In this document: positions 19,629-30,509 of the stretch, one piece after another | Layout: every line of letters begins with the position of its first letter | Numbering within the stretch: the first letter of the stretch is position 1 | Assembly: GCA_028819495.1 (NCBI GenBank) | Contig: JAPPLI010000208.1 | Location: 1 to 64,000 of the forward strand | Reading direction: 5' to 3' | DNA: 64,000 bases | From: Gammaproteobacteria bacterium | Lineage (GTDB): Bacteria > Pseudomonadota > Gammaproteobacteria > Eutrophobiales > Eutrophobiaceae | Made by a program: the position numbers and the translations under genes | Notes under the pieces: generated by a model | What the model saw: only the letters and a program-made list of their open reading frames with translations | Database searches by the model: none | Told to the model about the DNA's origin: nothing

Positions 19629-21152
19629 ATGGCGGAAAACCATAACCTCTATGCCCGTTTCCATAAGGTATTCGAAGACCGGCTTGACAAGATTCTCCTG
19701 GTAACAGATGCCGGTAACGGATACCGCTATGCCGATATAGAGAGCGAATCGGCGCGGCTGGCCGGGTTCCTGGCGGCGGCCGGGGCTTTGCCCGGCGACC
19801 GTATCTCCGTGCAGGTAGCCAAGACGCCGCAGGCGCTCTGCCTGTACCTCGCCTGCCTGCGCGGCGGCTATGTGTTCCATCCCCTGAACACGGGTTACAG
19901 GGCCGATGAACTCGAATACTTTTTTTCCGACGCCGAACCTGCCGTGACGGTCTGCGACAGCAGGAATCTGGACATGATCGGGCCGCTGGTGCAACAACTG
20001 TCCATCCCGCACCTGTTTACCCTGGATGGGGACGGTTCAGGCACGCTGGCGGATCGGTCGCGGGATACGGACGATGCCCCCGTCATTGTACACCGGGGAA
20101 AAGACGATATGGCGGCCCTGCTCTATTCTTCCGGCACGACGGGCAAACCCAAGGGCATTGTCCTGACGCATAACAACCTGTACGCAAGCGCCCGCACCCT
20201 GGTGCAGGCGTGGGGTTTTACCGAGGATGACATCCTGCTGCACGCCCTGCCCATCTACCACGTCCATGGCCTGTTCGTGGCCCTGGGCTGCGTCCTGTTG
20301 AGCGGCGCCACCATGCGCTGGCTGCCGGCATTCGATGCCGGGAAGGTGATCGATCTCCTGCCCCAATGCACGGCCATGATGGGCGTACCCACCTATTACA
20401 CCCGCCTGCTGGCCAGTGAGGGTTTCACCGGTGAGACTGCCGCTCATATGCGCCTGTTCATATCCGGTTCGGCGCCGCTGCTGGAAGAAACCTTCCATGC
20501 GTTCGAAGACTGCACCGGCCACCGCATTCTCGAACGCTACGGCACCTCCGAGACCAATATGAACACCTCCAATCCCCTGTCCGGGGAGCGCAGGCCCGGC
20601 AGCGTGGGGCCGCCCCTGCCCGGGGTGGAGGTACGCATCTGCAACGCTGCGGGAACCGTGCTGCCCGGCGGTGAAACCGGCAATATCCAGGTGCGGGGTG
20701 AAAACGTCTTCCGGGAATACTGGCGCATGCCGGAGAAGACCGCCGAAGACTTTACCGAGGACGGCTTTTTCAACACCGGCGACCTGGGCGTCATCGATGA
20801 GGACGGTTATGTCTCAATTGTCGGCCGTAGCAAGGACTTGATCATCACGGGCGGCCTGAACGTCTATCCCGCTGAAGTGGAAGGCATCATCAATGACATG
20901 GCCGGGGTCAGGGAATCAGCGGTTATCGGCGTACCCCACCCGGACTTCGGCGAGGCCGTAGTGGCGGTGATCGTCTGCGCGCCCGGCGCGACGCTCAATG
21001 CAGACCAGGTAACGGCCCATGCGAAGGACCGACTGGCCGGTTACAAGGCACCCAAACACGTCGCGTTCGTGGACGAACTGCCCCGCAATACCATGGGCAA
21101 GGTTCAGAAAAACCTCCTGCGGGATGAATATAAAGACCTGTTCCGGTTGTAG
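19629..21152 (+). CDS. matB: malonyl-CoA synthetase-like acyl-CoA ligase (AMP-binding)
   Basis: 507 aa; LLYSSGTTGKPKGIVLTHNNL, ERYGTSETNMNTSNPL, GYVSIVGRSKDLIITGGLNVYPAEVE; N-terminus resembles MatB. Confidence 0.75.
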   Translation: MAENHNLYARFHKVFEDRLDKILLVTDAGNGYRYADIESESARLAGFLAAAGALPGDRISVQVAKTPQALCLYLACLRGGYVFHPLNTGYRADELEYFFSDAEPAVTVCDSRNLDMIGPLVQQLSIPHLFTLDGDGSGTLADRSRDTDDAPVIVHRGKDDMAALLYSSGTTGKPKGIVLTHNNLYASARTLVQAWGFTEDDILLHALPIYHVHGLFVALGCVLLSGATMRWLPAFDAGKVIDLLPQCTAMMGVPTYYTRLLASEGFTGETAAHMRLFISGSAPLLEETFHAFEDCTGHRILERYGTSETNMNTSNPLSGERRPGSVGPPLPGVEVRICNAAGTVLPGGETGNIQVRGENVFREYWRMPEKTAEDFTEDGFFNTGDLGVIDEDGYVSIVGRSKDLIITGGLNVYPAEVEGIINDMAGVRESAVIGVPHPDFGEAVVAVIVCAPGATLNADQVTAHAKDRLAGYKAPKHVAFVDELPRNTMGKVQKNLLRDEYKDLFRL

Positions 21153-21157
21153 TGTTA

Positions 21158-22330
21158 TTAAGGCGAGCAAAGCACCCTTGCCATCTCAGCCAGGCCTATG
21201 GCTTCCACACCCTCTGAAACCGGATACCTGTCTTCACCGGCATAAACTACAAAACACTTGTGTGGTTGTATGTCTTCGCAGGCGTGGTAGAAACCCTTTT
21301 TCAGCTTTGCAGACAGCGATCTCTTGACCTCTATGGCCCATATTTCAGAAATTCCCGGGAACTCCAGTACCAGGTCCACTTCGGCTCCTGCCGCGGTCCG
21401 GTAAAAACTGGCGAAGGCGCCGTATTCGAGGAGCGACAACAAGTTCTCTATCACAAATCCTTCCCAGCTTGCGCCAACAACCGGATGTCCCGAGAGCTGG
21501 TTATAGTCCTCAATATCAAGCAAGGCATGTACCAGCCCACTGTCTCTCACGTACACCTTGGGCGATTTGACCAGGCGTTTTTTGACGTTGGCATGAAACG
21601 GTCGCAGTCGGCGCACCAATAACAGATCGACCAGCAAGTCGATATACTTGGTGATGGTCGGCGCAGACAGAGATAAGGCCGCAGCCAGGTTGGCAGTATT
21701 CAGTAATGAACCCTGGCCGTGTGACAACATCTTCCACAGTCTTTCCAGAGTCTCGGCCGGAATACGGGGTCCGAATTGCGCGACGTCACGTTCCAGGTAA
21801 GTCCGGATAAAATTTTTCCTCAGCCTGAAACTGTTCCCGTCGGACTTTGCCAGGTAGCTGTCCGGGAACCCGCCTCTTATCCAGAGACGGTTCATCCCAT
21901 TATCCATTGTTCCAACTTCTGTGATATCCAACGGATGCAGATCGACATATTCGATGCGCCCTGCCAATGACTCACCGGACTGTCTTAACAGGTCAATGGA
22001 TGCCGAGCCGAGGATCAGGAAGCGTCCCGTTCGTTTTCCCTTCCGGCGACCTTTATCAATAATCCCGCGCAACGCCTGGAAAATTTCGGGGGTACGGTGG
22101 ATTTCATCCAGGACAACCAACCTGTCTTCATACTGCTCCAGGAACAACGCCGGTTCAGACAGCTTGTCCCGATCGTTGCTGTTTTCCAGGTCAAGGTACA
22201 ACGCATCCCTCTCTTCGGCCAGTTCATAAGCCAGCGTCGTCTTGCCGACCTGGCGCGGCCCGATCAGCGCCACCGCCGCCTGACGACCCAGCGCTGCACT
22301 CACTTGTTGCTTGACCCTTCGCTCTATCAT
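21158..22330 (-). CDS. AAA ATPase with DUF4143 (archaeal-type ATPase family)
   Basis: ALIGPRQVGKTTLAYELAEE Walker A, RLVVLDEIHRTPEIFQALRGIID, C-terminal EVDLVLEF...AIEVKRS nuclease-like motif. Confidence 0.9.
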   Translation of the reverse strand: MIERRVKQQVSAALGRQAAVALIGPRQVGKTTLAYELAEERDALYLDLENSNDRDKLSEPALFLEQYEDRLVVLDEIHRTPEIFQALRGIIDKGRRKGKRTGRFLILGSASIDLLRQSGESLAGRIEYVDLHPLDITEVGTMDNGMNRLWIRGGFPDSYLAKSDGNSFRLRKNFIRTYLERDVAQFGPRIPAETLERLWKMLSHGQGSLLNTANLAAALSLSAPTITKYIDLLVDLLLVRRLRPFHANVKKRLVKSPKVYVRDSGLVHALLDIEDYNQLSGHPVVGASWEGFVIENLLSLLEYGAFASFYRTAAGAEVDLVLEFPGISEIWAIEVKRSLSAKLKKGFYHACEDIQPHKCFVVYAGEDRYPVSEGVEAIGLAEMARVLCSP

Positions 22331-22398
22331 CCTTGCATTTTATAATATTAAATTACGATTTGCAAGGTAAAAACTCTCCAGCCTGGTTAGTGACCAGT

Positions 22399-22524
22399 TC
22401 ACGACAGGTGTGTCTTAGCTTCAAAAGCGCCGATAGTGTCCATAGTCATGATTTCATCACATGGTTCAGACCAGACTGTTCTACCAGTCTGCTTATAATG
22501 CTGCAAGCGCTCATTATCGATCAT
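22399..22524 (-). pseudogene. Remnant of Phd-type antitoxin (MDTIGAFEAKTHLS*)
   Basis: 41-aa ORF MIDNERLQHYKQTGRTVWSEPCDEIMTMDTIGAFEAKTHLS stops immediately after the canonical Phd start; not in the ORF track. Confidence 0.5.
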
Positions 22525-22629
22525 GTCAGTTCCATGATCCGATCATCGAATTGACACGAATAAAAGGGTTTCGACATGCTGCCGTGGTTCCTGGCTTGAG
22601 GACGGGCACCGATAAAAAAACTATAATAA

Positions 22630-22944
22630 TCAAGCCGCGACAGGTTTTGCCTTCTCAATTCGAATTCGCCGCTTTGGTGTATTCAGCGCCTTCCACAGTT
22701 CGTTACGTTGCTGCAGGTTCAACCAGAAATCAGCAGTGTTGCCGAAAACCGTGGCGAGCATCAAGGCGGTATCGGCCGTAATGGCGCGACGGTTGGTACA
22801 CAGTTCGTTGACGGTTTTCCGACTCACACCCATCGCTTCCGCCAGTTGACCCTGTGTCAATCCCATAGGCACGAGAAACTCCGCGGTAATCATTTCACCG
22901 ACACTGACAGGTTGCCGTTTTGTGACATTCATAGTCTGCCTCAC
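22630..22944 (-). CDS. higA: HigA-family XRE antitoxin
   Basis: ITAEFLVPMGLTQGQLAEAMGVSRKTVNELCTNRRAITADTALMLATVFGNTADFWLNLQQ. Confidence 0.92.
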   Translation of the reverse strand: MRQTMNVTKRQPVSVGEMITAEFLVPMGLTQGQLAEAMGVSRKTVNELCTNRRAITADTALMLATVFGNTADFWLNLQQRNELWKALNTPKRRIRIEKAKPVAA

Positions 22945-23462
22945 CGATAATCGTGTGTATATGCCAATACCAGATTTACACAGGGAAGCGTTTCTTTACG
23001 GGAAAGACAGTAAATTTTCCCCTCCCCTGATTTTATAAATCCAAGTTTGGCGAGAACTCTTGCCGAAGCATCATTACCTTTCATATAACTGGATTTGAAA
23101 TTCCGGATTCCCAGACCCTCCATCGCGTAATGGAGCAACCCCTTGCCTGCTTCCATGGCAAATCCCTGTCCCCAATGTTGCTTGCCCAACCAGAAGCCCA
23201 ACTCATGACAGTCATCTTCGTGAAGCGCCAATTCAATACCACCGACCAGAGAGTCATTTTCAAATATATTGAAGGCCAGTTCTTTCCGGCTGATCGTCCG
23301 AATCCACTCATCGGCATCATTTTCAGTGTATGGGTAAGGAACCTTAGACAACCATTTCGATACCTCCCAGTCCCCAATCTGGGAAACGATTAACTGTTTA
23401 TCCTTGTGCCGCGGTTTTTTTAAAACCAGTCTCTCTGTTGTGATTCCGATCATTCGTACCAA
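22941..23462 (-). CDS. GNAT family N-acetyltransferase
   Basis: ITTERLVLKKPRHKD..., ELGFWLGKQHWGQGFAMEAGKGLLHYA, GIRNFKSSYMKGNDASARVLAKLGF. Confidence 0.9.
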   Translation of the reverse strand: MVRMIGITTERLVLKKPRHKDKQLIVSQIGDWEVSKWLSKVPYPYTENDADEWIRTISRKELAFNIFENDSLVGGIELALHEDDCHELGFWLGKQHWGQGFAMEAGKGLLHYAMEGLGIRNFKSSYMKGNDASARVLAKLGFIKSGEGKIYCLSRKETLPCVNLVLAYTHDYR

Positions 23463-23509
23463 ATCAAATTCTTCAATTTAATTGTTCAAGCAGATATTCT
23501 GTATCGGAT

Positions 23510-23830
23510 TCAAAAATACCCATCAGGGCGCGGGGCAGTAGATTTAAGTCCATCGATATGTTCATGTAGCGCCTCGCCAATATGAGGCGACCAGATGGGG
23601 TCAAGCACTACGTCAAGTCCCTCACGACGCGCCAATTTAGCTGCCGGAACGAAATCACCATCTCCAGCGTAAACAAGTATTCGATATAGTTCTCTGTCAT
23701 CGACATGCATCATACACATCGAGTAGAGAGTTTTACCAACTACATCAGGATCATTCTGGTTGAGCATGGGATAGACATGACGAAAACGCTTTAAGAAAAA
23801 TGCGACATCAACGAGAATGGCGGTGGACAT
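23510..23830 (-). CDS. NYN domain protein, apparently internally deleted
   Basis: MSTAILVDVAFFLKRFRHVYP and AGDGDFVPAAKLARREGLDVVLDPIW...EHIDGLKST are the two ends of NYN/DUF88 proteins; the middle is missing. Confidence 0.7.
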   Translation of the reverse strand: MSTAILVDVAFFLKRFRHVYPMLNQNDPDVVGKTLYSMCMMHVDDRELYRILVYAGDGDFVPAAKLARREGLDVVLDPIWSPHIGEALHEHIDGLKSTAPRPDGYF

Positions 23831-24038
23831 ACGATCTCCCTCTCTGAAAATAAATTCCGTGCTTGTACAGAATACTTAAATAAAAATAGCCTTTGGGTTC
23901 AGCTTCCCCACCAGAAAGAGTTGGGAGAAACGTACAACCAAAGGCTCCAAACAGGCGGCAGTTTATAAGACTAGGGCTTTGTTGTCAACCTGAATTGAAA
24001 TACTCCGAGCAGATTGTTATGACTGTATGATCAGGCCG

Positions 24039-24641
24039 TCATTCCTTATCCGCTTCTATTTTGCTCAGATCATCCAATGCACTTTCAGTCATAATAATCT
24101 TGCGCTTTTTCCTTAGCTTAACTATCGTGGGATCAAAGTTTTCCTGAATATCCTGGTGATTTTCGACTAACCAGGCATTCGCCCGGTCGAGCTCTTCTGA
24201 CAGAAACTTTTCCACCTCCGCATATTCAGCCACCAGTGGTTTGCAGTCTGACAGAAAATGACGCCAGCGAATCTGTTTCAGAGTTCTTTCATTAGTAAAA
24301 ACAAAAAACCTGTGGGGGTCATCATCCCAATCCTTGTCGTTTACATATACGGCAGGAAATCGTTGGACATTTGATTCACTCAATGCCAACCAGCGTTCTC
24401 GTTGATATCCACTCCAGACTTCATCACTCTCATCAGTCAAACACTTAATATCAAGCAAATCATCCAGTAATACGCGCTGTATTCTATGACTTGCATCTTC
24501 ACCCATGGTTGCCCGGAAGCGTTCCTGTTCCTGGGCTGTCCAAGCGTAATAATGCGCGTCCGCTGCGATTAGTGCCTTGCGTGCAGCCACCAAAAGCTTT
24601 TGTCTATCCAGATGAGCCAGTTGGTAAGTTTTTTCCTTCAT
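24039..24641 (-). CDS. hypothetical protein
   Basis: 200 aa uninterrupted ORF; no family recognised. Confidence 0.6.
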   Translation of the reverse strand: MKEKTYQLAHLDRQKLLVAARKALIAADAHYYAWTAQEQERFRATMGEDASHRIQRVLLDDLLDIKCLTDESDEVWSGYQRERWLALSESNVQRFPAVYVNDKDWDDDPHRFFVFTNERTLKQIRWRHFLSDCKPLVAEYAEVEKFLSEELDRANAWLVENHQDIQENFDPTIVKLRKKRKIIMTESALDDLSKIEADKE

Positions 24642-24706
24642 TCTTGGATGACTCTGTGTCTACCAGGTGCAACCCAGCTAAAGCGGGAACATGTTATAAA
24701 TTCTTC

Positions 24707-26281
24707 CTACTCCCACTCTATCGTCGCCGGCGGCTTGCTGGAGATGTCGTAAACAACCCTTGAGACGCCTTCCACTTCGTTCATAATGCGTTCGGAGACT
24801 TCCTGCAGGAACTCGTCAGGCAGGCGCGCCCAGCGCGCGGTCATGAAATCCACGGTTTCCACGGCGCGCAGGGCGACCACGTAGTCATAATGGCGGGCAT
24901 CGCCCTTGACGCCTACGGACCTGACCGGCAGGAATACCGTGAACGCCTGGCTGGTTTTTTGGTAAAGGCCGTGGCGGACCAGGGCGCGTATGAATATATC
25001 ATCTGCATGGCGCAGGATGTCGGCGTATTCCTTTTTCACTTCCCCGAGGATCCTTACCCCCAGGCCCGGGCCCGGAAACGGGTGGCGCTGGATGAGTTCC
25101 TCCGGCAATCCCAGTTGTTTGCCAAGTCTGCGTACCTCGTCCTTGAACAGTTCGCGCAGGGGTTCTATCAGCTTCAGGTTCATGCGTTCCGGCAGTCCGC
25201 CGACGTTGTGGTGCGACTTGATGACGTGGGCCTTGCCGGTGCCGGTGCCGGCGGACTCGATCACGTCCGGGTAGATGGTGCCCTGGGCCAGCCATTTTTC
25301 ATTTTTGAGCTTTTTGCCTTCCTCTTCAAAGATGGCGATGAACTCGCGGCCGATGATCTTGCGTTTTTCTTCCGGGTCGGCAACGCCCTTCAGTCTATCC
25401 AGGTAGCGTTGCTCTGCATTGACCCGGATGACGCGGATGCCCATGTGCCGGGAGAAGGTCTCCATCACCTGGTCGCCTTCGTTGAGGCGCAGCAGGCCGG
25501 TATCGACAAAGATGCAGGTAAGTTTGTCTCCGATTGCCTGGTGCAGCAGCGCCGCGGTGACCGCGGAATCGACCCCGCCGGACAGGGCCAGCAGCACCTC
25601 GTCGTTGCCCACCCTGGCGCGCACTTCCTCAATGGCGTCCGCGATGATGTTGGCGGGGGTCCAGAGCGTATCGCAACCGGCGATATCGCAGGCAAACCGC
25701 CGCAGGATGGCCGTACCCTGGCGGGTATGGGTCACCTCGGGATGGAACTGCAGGCCGTAGAACCCCCGTTCCTCGTCGGCCATGCCGGCAATCGGCGCGT
25801 TGTCCGTGGAGGCGATGCGTTTAAAACCGGCAGGCAGTTCATCCACCTTGTCGCCGTGGCTCATCCACACGTCCAGCAGGCCGTGACCTTCTGCGTTCAC
25901 CTCGTCCTGGATGTCCCGCAACAGGCGCGAATGGCCCCGCGCCCGGACCCTGGCATAGCCGAACTCGCGCAGGCTGGAAGCGGCAACCCCCCCTCCCAGT
26001 TGCTGGGCCATGGTCTGCATGCCGTAGCAGATGCCGAGTACCGGCACGCCCAGTTGGAATACGATATCCGGCGCGCGCCAACTGTTATCGCCGGTCACTG
26101 ACTCCGGGCCGCCGGACAATATCACGGCCTTCGGGTTGAAACGCCTGATTACCGGTTCATCCAGGTCGAAAGGGTAAATCTCGTTGTAGACGCCCACCTC
26201 GCGCACGCGCCGGGCGATAAGCTGGGTATATTGCGAACCGAAGTCCAGGATCAGGACTTTATCACTATGGATGTCCGGCAA
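24707..26281 (-). CDS. guaA: GMP synthase (glutamine-hydrolysing)
   Basis: [55 protein letters not shown]-terminal [10 protein letters not shown]. Confidence 0.99.
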   Translation of the reverse strand: MPDIHSDKVLILDFGSQYTQLIARRVREVGVYNEIYPFDLDEPVIRRFNPKAVILSGGPESVTGDNSWRAPDIVFQLGVPVLGICYGMQTMAQQLGGGVAASSLREFGYARVRARGHSRLLRDIQDEVNAEGHGLLDVWMSHGDKVDELPAGFKRIASTDNAPIAGMADEERGFYGLQFHPEVTHTRQGTAILRRFACDIAGCDTLWTPANIIADAIEEVRARVGNDEVLLALSGGVDSAVTAALLHQAIGDKLTCIFVDTGLLRLNEGDQVMETFSRHMGIRVIRVNAEQRYLDRLKGVADPEEKRKIIGREFIAIFEEEGKKLKNEKWLAQGTIYPDVIESAGTGTGKAHVIKSHHNVGGLPERMNLKLIEPLRELFKDEVRRLGKQLGLPEELIQRHPFPGPGLGVRILGEVKKEYADILRHADDIFIRALVRHGLYQKTSQAFTVFLPVRSVGVKGDARHYDYVVALRAVETVDFMTARWARLPDEFLQEVSERIMNEVEGVSRVVYDISSKPPATIEWE

Positions 26282-26285
26282 ATCT

Positions 26286-27746
26286 CTAGACCCGGTAGTT
26301 GGGTGGTTCCTTGGTGATGGTCACGTCGTGGGCGTGGCTCTCTTTCATGCCGGCCCCGGTCAGTTTGACGAAGTTCGGTTTGCTGCGCATTTCTTCCAGG
26401 TCGTTGCAGCCAGTGTAACCCATGGCCGCTCTCAGCCCCCCTGTCAACTGGTGTACGATGGCATTCAGGGGTCCCTTGTAGGGCACCCGGCCCTCGATCC
26501 CTTCCGGCACCAGCTTTTCAATCTCATCGTTTTCCTGGAAATAACGATCGGATGAGCCATGCTCCTGCGACATCGCGCCCACGGAACCCATACCCCGGTA
26601 AGATTTGTAGGAACGCCCCTGGAACAGTTCGACCTCCCCCGGGGCTTCCTCCGCGCCGGCGAACAGGCTGCCGATCATGACCGACCAGGCGCCCGCGGCC
26701 AGGGTCTTGGCGATATCGCCGGAATAGCGGATGCCGCCATCCGAGATAAACGGGACACCGGTGCTCTTCAGTCCTTCAGCCACGTTGGCGACGGCCGTGA
26801 TCTGCGGCATGCCGACGCCGGTCACAATACGGGTAGTGCAGATCGATCCCGGACCCACTCCCACTTTTACCGCATCTGCGCCGGCTTCAACCAGGGCCTG
26901 CGCGCCCTCGCCGGTCACCACGTTGCCGGCAATCACCTCGCAGTCAGGATGGTCCGTCTTGATCGCCCTGACTGCCTGCAGCACCCCCTCGGAGTGGCCG
27001 TGGGCGGTATCGACCACCAGCACGTCCGCGCCGGCTGCCACCAGTGCGGCAACCCGCTCGCCGGTGCCGGGTCCGACGCCCACCGCGGCGCCCACCCGCA
27101 GGCGTTCATCTTCGTCCTTGCAGGAATTGGGAAACTCCCTGGCCTTGTGGATGTCCTTGACCGTGACCATGCCCCTGAGCTCGAAGCTGTCGTTGACGAC
27201 CAGGACCTTCTCGATCCGGTGCTGGTGCAGCAACGAAATGATCTCCTCCGTGCCGGCGCCCTCGTTTACAGTGACCAGGCGCTCTTTGGGCGTCATGATG
27301 TTGGCAACAGGATCATCGTAACGGGTTTCAAAGCGCAGGTCCCTGCTGGTGACGATCCCCACCAGGTCGGAACCATCCACTACAGGCACTCCCGAGATGT
27401 CGTTTGCACGGGTGACCTGCAGTACTTCGCCGATACTGGTTTGCGGGCTGACGGTGACCGGGTCGCGAATCACCCCGGCCTCGTATTTTTTCACCTGTAA
27501 CACTTCCCTGGCCTGCCGTTCGGGACTCATGTTCTTGTGAATGATCCCCATTCCGCCCTGCGCAGCCAGGGCAATAGCCAGGCGCGCCTCGGTAACGGTA
27601 TCCATGGCCGCCGAGATGATCGGAATATTCAAGCTGATGCGCCGGGTAAGGCGTGTTTCCAAGCTGACCTGCCGGGGCAGGGCCCGGGAATGGGCCGGGA
27701 TCAGCAGGACATCGTCAAAGGTGAGGGCTTCATCGATAATTTGCAT
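26286..27746 (-). CDS. guaB: IMP dehydrogenase
   Basis: [17 protein letters not shown] pair, [20 protein letters not shown]. Confidence 0.99.
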   Translation of the reverse strand: MQIIDEALTFDDVLLIPAHSRALPRQVSLETRLTRRISLNIPIISAAMDTVTEARLAIALAAQGGMGIIHKNMSPERQAREVLQVKKYEAGVIRDPVTVSPQTSIGEVLQVTRANDISGVPVVDGSDLVGIVTSRDLRFETRYDDPVANIMTPKERLVTVNEGAGTEEIISLLHQHRIEKVLVVNDSFELRGMVTVKDIHKAREFPNSCKDEDERLRVGAAVGVGPGTGERVAALVAAGADVLVVDTAHGHSEGVLQAVRAIKTDHPDCEVIAGNVVTGEGAQALVEAGADAVKVGVGPGSICTTRIVTGVGMPQITAVANVAEGLKSTGVPFISDGGIRYSGDIAKTLAAGAWSVMIGSLFAGAEEAPGEVELFQGRSYKSYRGMGSVGAMSQEHGSSDRYFQENDEIEKLVPEGIEGRVPYKGPLNAIVHQLTGGLRAAMGYTGCNDLEEMRSKPNFVKLTGAGMKESHAHDVTITKEPPNYRV

Positions 27747-27767
27747 GACCTATTATACACTAATTAC

Positions 27768-27810
27768 GGGGTCAGAGTAAGAAATACGCAAGTATTTTTA
27801 CTCTGACCCC
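27768..27810. repeat. REP-like palindrome between guaB and xseA
   Basis: GGGGTCAGAGTAAGAAATACGCAAGTATTTTTACTCTGACCCC. Confidence 0.85.
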
Positions 27811-27825
27811 ATCCATACTAAAATC

Positions 27826-29193
27826 ATGATTGTAATGAGCGCCAGTACTACGGAAGAACATCGCGATATCTACAGCATCACGCGCCTCAACCGCGAGGTC
27901 AGTGCCGTACTGGAAGACAGCTTCCCGCCGTCCTTATGGGTACGCGGCGAGATATCCAACCTGGCGCAGCCCGGATCGGGTCATCTTTACTTCTCCCTGA
28001 AGGATAAGCATTCACAGGTTCGTTGCGCAATGTTCAGGGGCGCCAACCGCCACCTGAGATTTGCGCCAGAGAACGGCCAGGAAGTCCTAGTCAGGGCGGG
28101 CGTCAGCCTGTACGAGGGCCGGGGCGAATTCCAGTTGATCGTCGAATCCATGGAACCGGCCGGCGCTGGCGCGTTGCAGCAGGCGTTCGAGAAACTGAAA
28201 CAGCGCCTGCTGGAGGAAGGCCTGTTCGCCGAAGATCATAAACAGCCGATCCCTGCTTTCCCGAAGACTATCGGAGTGGTGACATCGCCGGCAGGGGCAG
28301 CAGTGAGAGACATCATCCAGGTCCTCGGGAGACGTTACGCCATGGCCGGCGTCATCGTTTACCCCGTCCCCGTGCAGGGCGAAGGCGCGGCGCAACAGAT
28401 TGCGGAAACCATCGATGTTGCAAACCGCAGGCAGGAATGCGACGTGCTGATCCTGGCCAGGGGCGGCGGCTCCCTGGAGGACCTGTGGTCGTTCAACGAG
28501 GAAAACGTTGCCAGGGCGGTCTATCGTTCTGTTATCCCCGTAGTCAGCGGCATCGGCCACGAGATAGATTTTACCATTGCCGATTTCGTAGCCGACCGGC
28601 GCGCGCCCACTCCCTCGGCCGCTGCAGAACTGGTCACTCCGGATTCTGCTGCGTTGAAGTCAACGCTGAATAACCTTTATTCGCAACTCCACCTGCGAAT
28701 TACCGGCCTGCTCGCCGGCCACCTGCGAAACGTAACGCAGCTAAGCAAACGCCTGCGCCGCCCCACCTACCTGTTGCAGAACATGACACAGCGTACGGAC
28801 GACCTGACCGTCCGCCTGAGACTCGCGCTGGACAACGGTATCGCGTTACGCCGGATGCGCCTGAACCGGGTTACCGGTCTCCTCAGCAGCAGAAACCCCC
28901 TGCAACGGTTGGCGGGCTACCGCACTAAATGCTCAGGGCTGGAAAAACAACTGCAAAATCATCTCATACGCAGCCTGCAGTCATGGAAAAAACAACTGGA
29001 CTACCTGTCCCGTTCCCTGAAGACCGTCAGCCCGCTTGCCACCCTGGAACGGGGCTACGCCATCGTCACGGACGAAGACGAAAACATCGTGCGCCGGGCG
29101 GATCAACTACGGGAAAATGCGGAGATAAGCACGAGATTCTCAAAAGGGAGTGTACAGTCAACTGTAAAGTGGATAAACTCGGACGATGAATAA
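27826..29193 (+). CDS. xseA: exodeoxyribonuclease VII large subunit
   Basis: SLWVRGEISNLAQPGSGHLYFSLKDKHSQVRCAMF, LILARGGGSLEDLWSFNEE, GIGHEIDFTIADFVADRRAPTPSAAAE. Confidence 0.98.
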   Translation: MIVMSASTTEEHRDIYSITRLNREVSAVLEDSFPPSLWVRGEISNLAQPGSGHLYFSLKDKHSQVRCAMFRGANRHLRFAPENGQEVLVRAGVSLYEGRGEFQLIVESMEPAGAGALQQAFEKLKQRLLEEGLFAEDHKQPIPAFPKTIGVVTSPAGAAVRDIIQVLGRRYAMAGVIVYPVPVQGEGAAQQIAETIDVANRRQECDVLILARGGGSLEDLWSFNEENVARAVYRSVIPVVSGIGHEIDFTIADFVADRRAPTPSAAAELVTPDSAALKSTLNNLYSQLHLRITGLLAGHLRNVTQLSKRLRRPTYLLQNMTQRTDDLTVRLRLALDNGIALRRMRLNRVTGLLSSRNPLQRLAGYRTKCSGLEKQLQNHLIRSLQSWKKQLDYLSRSLKTVSPLATLERGYAIVTDEDENIVRRADQLRENAEISTRFSKGSVQSTVKWINSDDE

Positions 29194-29488
29194 CGCTTTT
29201 AACATGGATGCACGGGATAAACAGGATGATCAGGTACTGGAGCTTGTGCCCGCGCAAACGTTGCATGACGAAATCAGAGAGTACTATGGCGATGCTTATA
29301 GAACTCCGGGTTACTATCTGAGATTATATCGCCTGCGGGCAGACTTGACCCAGGTACAACTGGCAGGTCAAGCAGGTATCCGCCAGCGCCACCTCTCTGA
29401 TGTGGAAAATAACAAACGGTCTATAGACAAAACGCTGGCCAGAAAGTTAGCGCAAATTCTGGACTTCGATTATCGCAAGCTGATATAA
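29186..29488 (+). CDS. XRE-family helix-turn-helix protein
   Basis: LYRLRADLTQVQLAGQAGIRQRHLSDVENNKRSIDKTLARKLAQIL. Confidence 0.88.
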   Translation: MNNAFNMDARDKQDDQVLELVPAQTLHDEIREYYGDAYRTPGYYLRLYRLRADLTQVQLAGQAGIRQRHLSDVENNKRSIDKTLARKLAQILDFDYRKLI

Positions 29489-29527
29489 GATCAGAGTTGC
29501 AACTGGCTTCTTGCCCAACCCCAAGAA

Positions 29528-30478
29528 CTATATCTCTGCGGCCTGCAGGTCCGCATGGTACGATGAGCGCACCATGGGGGCGCTGGCGACGCTGGTAAAA
29601 CCCAGTTGCCTGGCGTAGTCGCCCAGGTCTGAGAACTCGGACGGCTCCACGAATCTTTCCACTGTCAGGTGGTAGCGGCTCGGTTGCAGGTACTGGCCGA
29701 GGGTCAGCATGTCGCAGTCGTGGTCCCTGAGATCGCGCAGCACCTGTCTCACGTCATCGATCTCTTCACCCAGTCCCAGCATGAGGCCGGACTTTGTCGG
29801 TATGTGCGGATGTTGCGCCTTGAAGCGGCGGATCAGGTCCAGCGACCAGTGGTAGTCGGCGCCCGGCCTGGCCTTGCGGTACAGGGCCGGCGTGGTCTCC
29901 AGGTTATGGTTGAACACGTCGGGCGGCGCTTCGGCCAGCCGTTCCAGCGCGATGTCCATGCGGCGGCGGAAGTCCGGGGTCAGGATTTCGATCCTGGTAG
30001 CGGGGGTCGCCCGGCGTACGGCCCGGATGCAATCCCTGAAGTGCCCTGCCCCGCCGTCTTTCAGGTCATCCCGGTCGACGGAAGTGATGACGACGTATTT
30101 CAGTTCCATCATTTTAACGGCGTCGGCCAGGTGTTCCGGTTCGTTTTCATCCAGGGGTTGCGGGCGGCCGTGAGCGACGTCACAGAACGGGCAGCGCCGG
30201 GTGCAGGTGTCGCCCATGATCATGAAGGTGGCAGTGCCGTGCGCGAAACATTCACCCAGGTTGGGGCAGGATGCTTCCTCACAGACAGTGTGCAGGGAAC
30301 GTTCCCGCAACAGCCGCTTCAATTCGAATACCCTGGGGTCCGTGGGCGCTTTTGCCCTGATCCAGTCGGGCTTTCTCGGCGCTTTCCCTTCCATGGGGAT
30401 CACCCTTATGGGGATACGCGCGGTTTTGAATTTTCCGCGCCGTTCCGCCTTTGTCAGATTTTCAAGCGCTGCTGTCAT
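29528..30478 (-). CDS. lipA: lipoyl synthase
   Basis: [30 protein letters not shown] radical-SAM motif. Confidence 0.99.
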   Translation of the reverse strand: MTAALENLTKAERRGKFKTARIPIRVIPMEGKAPRKPDWIRAKAPTDPRVFELKRLLRERSLHTVCEEASCPNLGECFAHGTATFMIMGDTCTRRCPFCDVAHGRPQPLDENEPEHLADAVKMMELKYVVITSVDRDDLKDGGAGHFRDCIRAVRRATPATRIEILTPDFRRRMDIALERLAEAPPDVFNHNLETTPALYRKARPGADYHWSLDLIRRFKAQHPHIPTKSGLMLGLGEEIDDVRQVLRDLRDHDCDMLTLGQYLQPSRYHLTVERFVEPSEFSDLGDYARQLGFTSVASAPMVRSSYHADLQAAEI

Positions 30479-30509
30479 GATAATGCCGTGTCGGGAGTAA
30501 TTTTATCAC

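Noticed and set aside
21158-22330. DUF4143 ATPase as a novel defence gene
   Set aside because: Common, widely distributed family; nothing here beyond accessory location supports a specific new function.
24890-26101. 403-aa plus-strand ORF opposite guaA
   Set aside because: Shadow ORF; guaA is unambiguous on the minus strand.
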